5,397 nt of DNA, taken from contig JANYFH010000220.1 in the NCBI GenBank assembly GCA_025362705.1, positions 1 through 5,397 on the forward strand, read 5' to 3'. The position numbers were made by a program, and so were the translations under genes. The DNA is from Betaproteobacteria bacterium. GTDB lineage: Bacteria; Pseudomonadota; Gammaproteobacteria; Burkholderiales; Usitatibacteraceae. The notes beneath the pieces are model-generated. The model was not told where the DNA came from, did not search any database, and saw only the letters and a list, made by a program, of their open reading frames with translations. Shown here piece by piece: positions 4,417 to 5,397 of this stretch (position 1 is its first letter; each line of letters starts with the position of its first letter).

Positions 4417-5397
4417 CTACCTAGCCAACCTCTGCACATACGCTTCATAACTAAAGCCGCGGTTCTTACTGCGGCCGGTCAGCTCCGTCGCGATACCGAC
4501 GCGCACCAGATTTGCCACTGCCGCATTGGCCGTGGGGAACGAGGTATCCAACGCCTTGCGAGCGGCCTCTACGGTAAAGCGTGGCATCTCGGGCAGCAGC
4601 TCGAACAGGCGATAGGTTGCCTGCGAAATATTGATGGTGGCAAGCAGCCGGGCACGGTCCGCATTGATCATGGTTTGAATATCGATGATGGTTTGCTCTG
4701 ACTCGGCAGCCGCAGCGGCAACACACTCCAGAAAAAAAGCGATCCAGCCCTCCCAATCGCCTTCCGACCGAATCGCGCCGAGCCGGCGGTAGTATTCCGC
4801 CTGATGTCGCTTGAGAAAGCTGCTCACATACAAGACCGGCGCATTGACCAACTTGTACTCCTCCATCGTCAACGCAATCAACAAGCGACCGATACGACCA
4901 TTGCCATCGAGAAACGGGTGAATGGTCTCGAACTGTGCGTGCACCAGCGCCACCTTCACCAGCGGATGAAGCTTGGTCCCGGCATGGATAAAGTGCTCCA
5001 GATCCGACAGCAAACCGGCAAGCTTGCCCTCCGGCGGCGGAACAAACGCGGCATTGCCAGGACGCGTGCCGCCGATCCAGTTTTGCGAACGGCGAATTTC
5101 GCCCGGCTGCTTCGCACCGCCACGCGCACCATTCATCAAACGCCGATGCGCCTCACACAACAGGCGCAGGGATAGCGGCAGCCCGCGCGGCTTGCGCAAC
5201 TGATTCACGCTGTACTCGAACGCACGCAGATAGTTCGTGACCTCCTCGACATCATCGGCATTGGCAATCGCGAAATCGGCCTCGGCATCAAACACATCCA
5301 CCAGCGTGGCCTGTGTGCCCTCGATCTGCGAAGTAAGCAGAGCCTCCTTGCGCAAAGCGGAATAAGTCAGCCACCGCATCGACTGCACCAGACCTGC
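4417..5397 (-). CDS. Fic-family protein (AMPylator), class II architecture, 5' end outside the window
   Basis: Fic enzymes transfer AMP or another phosphate-containing group from a nucleotide to a hydroxyl of a target protein. The frame is open to the window edge, so the real start lies outside; about 40 N-terminal residues are probably missing. Positions here count from the GTG at 5388. TSQIEG (19-24) is the inhibitory-helix motif [ST]xxxE[GN], placed before the Fic core as in self-inhibited class II proteins. Glu23 would block ATP gamma-phosphate placement. The core contains the full active loop HPFLDGNGRIGR (157-168) with catalytic His157, and then YVSSFLKRHQAEYY (187-200), a segment usual in this group. 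The flap region around NWIGGTRPGNAAFVPPP (103-119) is also typical. The C-terminal part (about 255-322) looks like a winged-helix domain. All key residues are present, so an active enzyme is expected. The target is unknown. Confidence 0.93.
   Translation of the reverse strand, partial: AGLVQSMRWLTYSALRKEALLTSQIEGTQATLVDVFDAEADFAIANADDVEEVTNYLRAFEYSVNQLRKPRGLPLSLRLLCEAHRRLMNGARGGAKQPGEIRRSQNWIGGTRPGNAAFVPPPEGKLAGLLSDLEHFIHAGTKLHPLVKVALVHAQFETIHPFLDGNGRIGRLLIALTMEEYKLVNAPVLYVSSFLKRHQAEYYRRLGAIRSEGDWEGWIAFFLECVAAAAAESEQTIIDIQTMINADRARLLATINISQATYRLFELLPEMPRFTVEAARKALDTSFPTANAAVANLVRVGIATELTGRSKNRGFSYEAYVQRLAR

Overview
The window looks like part of a proteobacterial chromosome, most likely betaproteobacterial. 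Three things suggest this. The GroES sequence has a beta-proteobacterial character. A perfect CIRCE element controls groESL. A PEP-CTERM surface protein sits behind a sigma-54-type promoter, a combination common in exopolysaccharide-producing Beta- and Gammaproteobacteria. This placement comes from reading motifs, not from a database comparison.

Left part (1-660, minus strand): the heat-shock operon groES-groEL. Only the first 54 codons of groEL are inside. Upstream of groES lie a good sigma-70-type promoter (TTGAAT, 17 bp, TATCAT) and, directly after its -10 box, a perfect CIRCE inverted repeat, the operator of the repressor HrcA.

Divergent control region and PEP-CTERM gene (700-1619, plus strand): a 220-residue exported protein carries an N-terminal signal peptide and a C-terminal VPEP / transmembrane / basic tail, the sorting signal read by exosortase. 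Its upstream region has the layout of a sigma-54 promoter: a -24/-12 element, a perfect IHF consensus just upstream, and a perfect 7-bp dyad about 150 bp upstream where an NtrC-type activator could bind. A strong intrinsic terminator closes the unit.

Middle (1620-2815, plus strand): a probable decayed C-terminus of a Bug/TctC-type solute-binding protein is followed by an intact D-2-hydroxyacid dehydrogenase of the hydroxypyruvate/glyoxylate (HPPR-like) type.

Right part (2816-5397, all minus strand): in transcription order, a Fic-family protein (5' end outside the window), a small three-helix membrane protein, a nucleotidyltransferase with its own winged-helix domain, and an overlapping HEPN gene. 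The last two form a HEPN-MNT toxin-antitoxin type pair. The promoter of this pair is filled by two 11-bp operator-like cores 21 bp apart that overlap the start codons, suggesting autoregulation by the winged-helix antitoxin and possibly a leaderless mRNA. Fic and MNT proteins both transfer nucleotides to proteins, so the block joins two NMP-transfer modules. It may be a small defence or stress island beside housekeeping genes, but that functional link is inference.
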